Source: Desulfobacterales bacterium
GTDB lineage: Bacteria > Desulfobacterota > Desulfobacteria > Desulfobacterales > Desulfobacteraceae
Length of the DNA stretch: 7,190 nucleotides
NCBI GenBank assembly: GCA_022361535.1
Contig: JAKSAU010001173.1
Span: 1 to 7,190 of the forward strand
Reading direction: 5' to 3'
This document shows positions 5,205 through 7,190 of the stretch, piece after piece. Both the position numbers and the translations under genes were made by a program. Within the stretch, counting starts at the first letter, position 1; each line of letters opens with the position of its first letter. The notes under the pieces are model-generated. The model made no database searches and was not told the DNA's origin. It saw only the letters and a list, made by a program, of their open reading frames with translations.

Positions 5205-6580
5205 CCTCTGAGACATTCCGGGATTCCGGGCCTTTACCCGCCCTTTCCATTTCAAACATTCAACGTTACATCGCGTTCAAGGTATTGTTTAACTCCAGGT
5301 TCTATTACCCGGTGTTTACCATCCTTTTTCTGGACTTTGGCCTTACAGTGGCACAATTTTCTTTGCTCAACGCTGTTTGGGCTGCCACCATTGTCATGGC
5401 AGAGGTACCTTCTGGTGCGCTTGCAGATACAATAGGCAGAAAGCGCCTGGTCGTCTTTGCAACCTTGACCATGGTCATAGAGGTCGGGCTGATTGCATTT
5501 CTGCCAACGGCAAATACAGCCCTGGTGTTTTGGGTCTTTTTGATAAACCGCGTATTAAGCGGGCTGGCAGAAGCTGCAGCAAGCGGGGCGGACGAGGCCC
5601 TTGCCTATGATGCATTAAAAAAATATGGTGACCCTAAAGAATGGGGCCGTGTATTGGAAGTGGTCACCCGGTTTCAATCTTTTGGCTTTATCATTGCCAT
5701 GACAACAGGAGCAGCCATCTATGACCCGGCCTTAATGAACCGCCTTGCAAATGCCTTTGGATTTTCAACATCACTTACCCAGGAAATCACCATGCGGTTT
5801 CCTCTATACGGAACATTGATACTTGCCTTAGGTGCATGTGTGGCAACATCAGGCATGGAGGAGGTTGTTGATACCCCGTCCTCAGTAAACAAGAACGGAT
5901 CCGGAAGATTCACGGATCTTAAAACCGCCTTTGGTCTCACATTCAAAGCAGGCGGATGGATATTATCCACTCCATTTGTATTGAGTGTTATCCTGTTCGG
6001 CATGCTGTTTGACGGAACCATCCGCATGGTGATTACATTGTCCAGCCAGTATTACAGGATGATCCTTCTTCCTGAGTCTTTATTCGGGATTTTAGGAGCT
6101 GGGGTTGCCATGCTCGGTTTTATTGTTCCAAGATTGGCCAGAACGTTGGCAGAAAACCGATCGCCAGATACAGGCTTATGGCTGACCGCGGGGTTAACTT
6201 TATCAGGTTTGACCCTAATGGCGTTTTTTATCCCCTGGGTAGGAATGATACCTGCTTTGATCACATTTGCAGCCATGTATTTCAACGGTTTTTTCGTAAG
6301 TTTTTACATCAACCGGGAAACCCCTTCATCACAGCGGGCCACAGTGCTTAGCTTCAAAGGTCTTTCCTATAATATGGCGTATGGGCTGCTCGGTGTCGGT
6401 TATGCACTAATTCTTAAAGTACAGCGCAACATGATGGACACACAACTGACAGGCCAGGAACTGGACAATTTGGTATTTAAAGAGACGTTTTTTCTATTCC
6501 CCAGTTTTTTTATTGGCGGTTTTATAGTGTTGATTATTTTTTCAAGACTATTTCTTACATCCAGACCCCGGAAAAACTAA
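5201..6580 (+). CDS. Major facilitator superfamily transporter
   Basis: The 459-residue membrane protein has about 12 hydrophobic segments and a clear MFS motif A, GALADTIGRKR (72-82), between helices 2 and 3. The segment SGLAEAAASGADEALAYDAL (120-139) is typical of an MFS subgroup carrying an acidic pair and tyrosine in helix 4. A long soluble loop after the sixth helix (about 218-247, rich in Ser, Asn and Gly) joins the halves. The substrate is unknown; secondary transport by proton coupling is the family expectation. The start ATG overlaps the CBS gene stop (ATGA), which indicates translational coupling. This protein is a different MFS branch from the exporter at 3249-4442, so the two are not a recent duplication. 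The gene ends 13 bp from the convergent gene, and no clear terminator hairpin is visible there. Confidence 0.9.
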   Translation: MTSETFRDSGPLPALSISNIQRYIAFKVLFNSRFYYPVFTILFLDFGLTVAQFSLLNAVWAATIVMAEVPSGALADTIGRKRLVVFATLTMVIEVGLIAFLPTANTALVFWVFLINRVLSGLAEAAASGADEALAYDALKKYGDPKEWGRVLEVVTRFQSFGFIIAMTTGAAIYDPALMNRLANAFGFSTSLTQEITMRFPLYGTLILALGACVATSGMEEVVDTPSSVNKNGSGRFTDLKTAFGLTFKAGGWILSTPFVLSVILFGMLFDGTIRMVITLSSQYYRMILLPESLFGILGAGVAMLGFIVPRLARTLAENRSPDTGLWLTAGLTLSGLTLMAFFIPWVGMIPALITFAAMYFNGFFVSFYINRETPSSQRATVLSFKGLSYNMAYGLLGVGYALILKVQRNMMDTQLTGQELDNLVFKETFFLFPSFFIGGFIVLIIFSRLFLTSRPRKN

Positions 6581-6593
6581 CCGCTTTCTTTTG

Positions 6594-7160
6594 CTACTTC
6601 AGATCCGAGAATATGTTTTCTACCCTTTCAATGGGACGAGTGTGGATGGGCAGATCGTGAAAAATGCCTTTTAGGCATACCCGGTTTCCAACCCGTGCGC
6701 TGGACACCCTGAATTCGAATTCTTTGAGTTTGCTATAAAAGTTTTGAAACACATCCGTATCTGTTTCCAGCCAGACCGTGCATTCATCCTTGAGGTGGAA
6801 CTCATGGACAGCATGGAAAACGATCAGATAAAAACATGCGGCTGAAAGATACTTGGAAGCTGTTTCCAAGCAAAGTTTGGGATAGAACTTTGATACATAA
6901 ATCCCTTTGCTGCGGGTATCCCAGGATAAAATTAAATTCTCGGAGATCTGCTCTGACGTCTCTATTGAATCCAGAAAATATTCAACACATGAAAAGTCGC
7001 GGGCGTAAGACAAACAAAACCGTTTTTCCAATAGCGAAATATGAGTGGTTAAAAACCCGGCCTCGAAAACCAATTCAAATCCTTTCGTAAGGACCGGCAG
7101 TTGTCTGCAGAAGAATGCCAGATACTTGTCAGAGCCTACATTTAGATGTGCTCGATGCAA
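6594..7160 (-). pseudogene. Unrecognised protein, apparently disrupted at codon 4
   Basis: The open frame encodes up to 188 residues from a TTG at 7160, and I do not recognise the family. It is rich in Phe, Tyr, His and Cys and has no signal peptide or clear membrane helix. The stretch YLIVFHAVHEFHL (about 112-124), followed by VWLETDTDVFQNFYSKLKEFEFRV, faintly resembles the end of a GNAT acyltransferase fold; this is weak. The likely original start is ATG 7172-7170, which has AGGTGG (7181-7176) at proper distance and reads ATG-AAA-TTG-TAA before continuing in frame. The TAA (7163-7161) would be one base from CAA. No internal Met codon offers a later start. Either the gene is inactivated by this nonsense codon, or translation begins at the adjoining TTG without a well-placed ribosome site. 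Confidence 0.6.
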
Positions 7161-7190
7161 TTACAATTTCATATACCACCTGATGAATTA

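Noticed and set aside
7161..7163. Recoded codon at the start of the last gene
   Set aside because: The codon is TAA, not TGA or TAG, so it cannot be read as selenocysteine or pyrrolysine.

Overview
The window looks like chromosomal DNA of a Gram-negative anaerobe, most plausibly a sulfate-reducing member of the Desulfobacterota (Desulfobacter-like). That placement is inference from protein style, moderate G+C and a selenocysteine-type gene; no rRNA or other phylogenetic marker is present.

Layout. Bases 1-348 (minus) hold the N-terminus of an amidohydrolase/deaminase that runs off the left edge. Bases 349-652 are a divergent intergenic region with a structured palindromic repeat (copy 1) and a possible promoter for a flavin-dependent pyridine-nucleotide oxidoreductase (653-1753, plus). 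Bases 1754-1869 hold a near-consensus promoter overlapped by an ArsR/SmtB-type inverted repeat. They lead into the central gene, a COG0701/DUF318 permease (1870-2952, plus) interrupted by an in-frame TGA. The minus strand then carries an MFS exporter and a small ribbon-helix-helix-like protein with overlapping start and stop codons (4442-2983). Bases 4443-4736 hold a second, inverted copy of the palindromic repeat and a promoter for a plus-strand pair: a two-CBS-domain protein (4737-5204) and a second MFS transporter (5201-6580), again with an ATGA overlap. The window closes with an unrecognised minus-strand gene (7160-6594) whose natural start appears to be cut off by an early stop codon.

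Main result. The permease is best read as one 360-residue selenoprotein, not two ORFs or a pseudogene. The TGA at 2323-2325 lies in frame between two conserved halves of the family, is followed by a Sec-x-Cys-x3-Cys motif, and has a 7-bp stem with a GGU loop 18 nt downstream, as expected of a bacterial SECIS element. The upstream operator suggests metal- or metalloid-responsive control, so this may be a Sec-dependent metal/metalloid efflux permease.

Second result. Two diverged copies of a roughly 90-bp element lie about 4 kb apart in opposite orientation. Their outer stems have changed together while an unpaired internal loop stayed constant, which suggests a dispersed element maintained as a folded structure.

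The window is rich in membrane transport (three transporters) with attached small regulatory or sensory proteins. No tRNA, rRNA, CRISPR array, transposase or integrase was seen.
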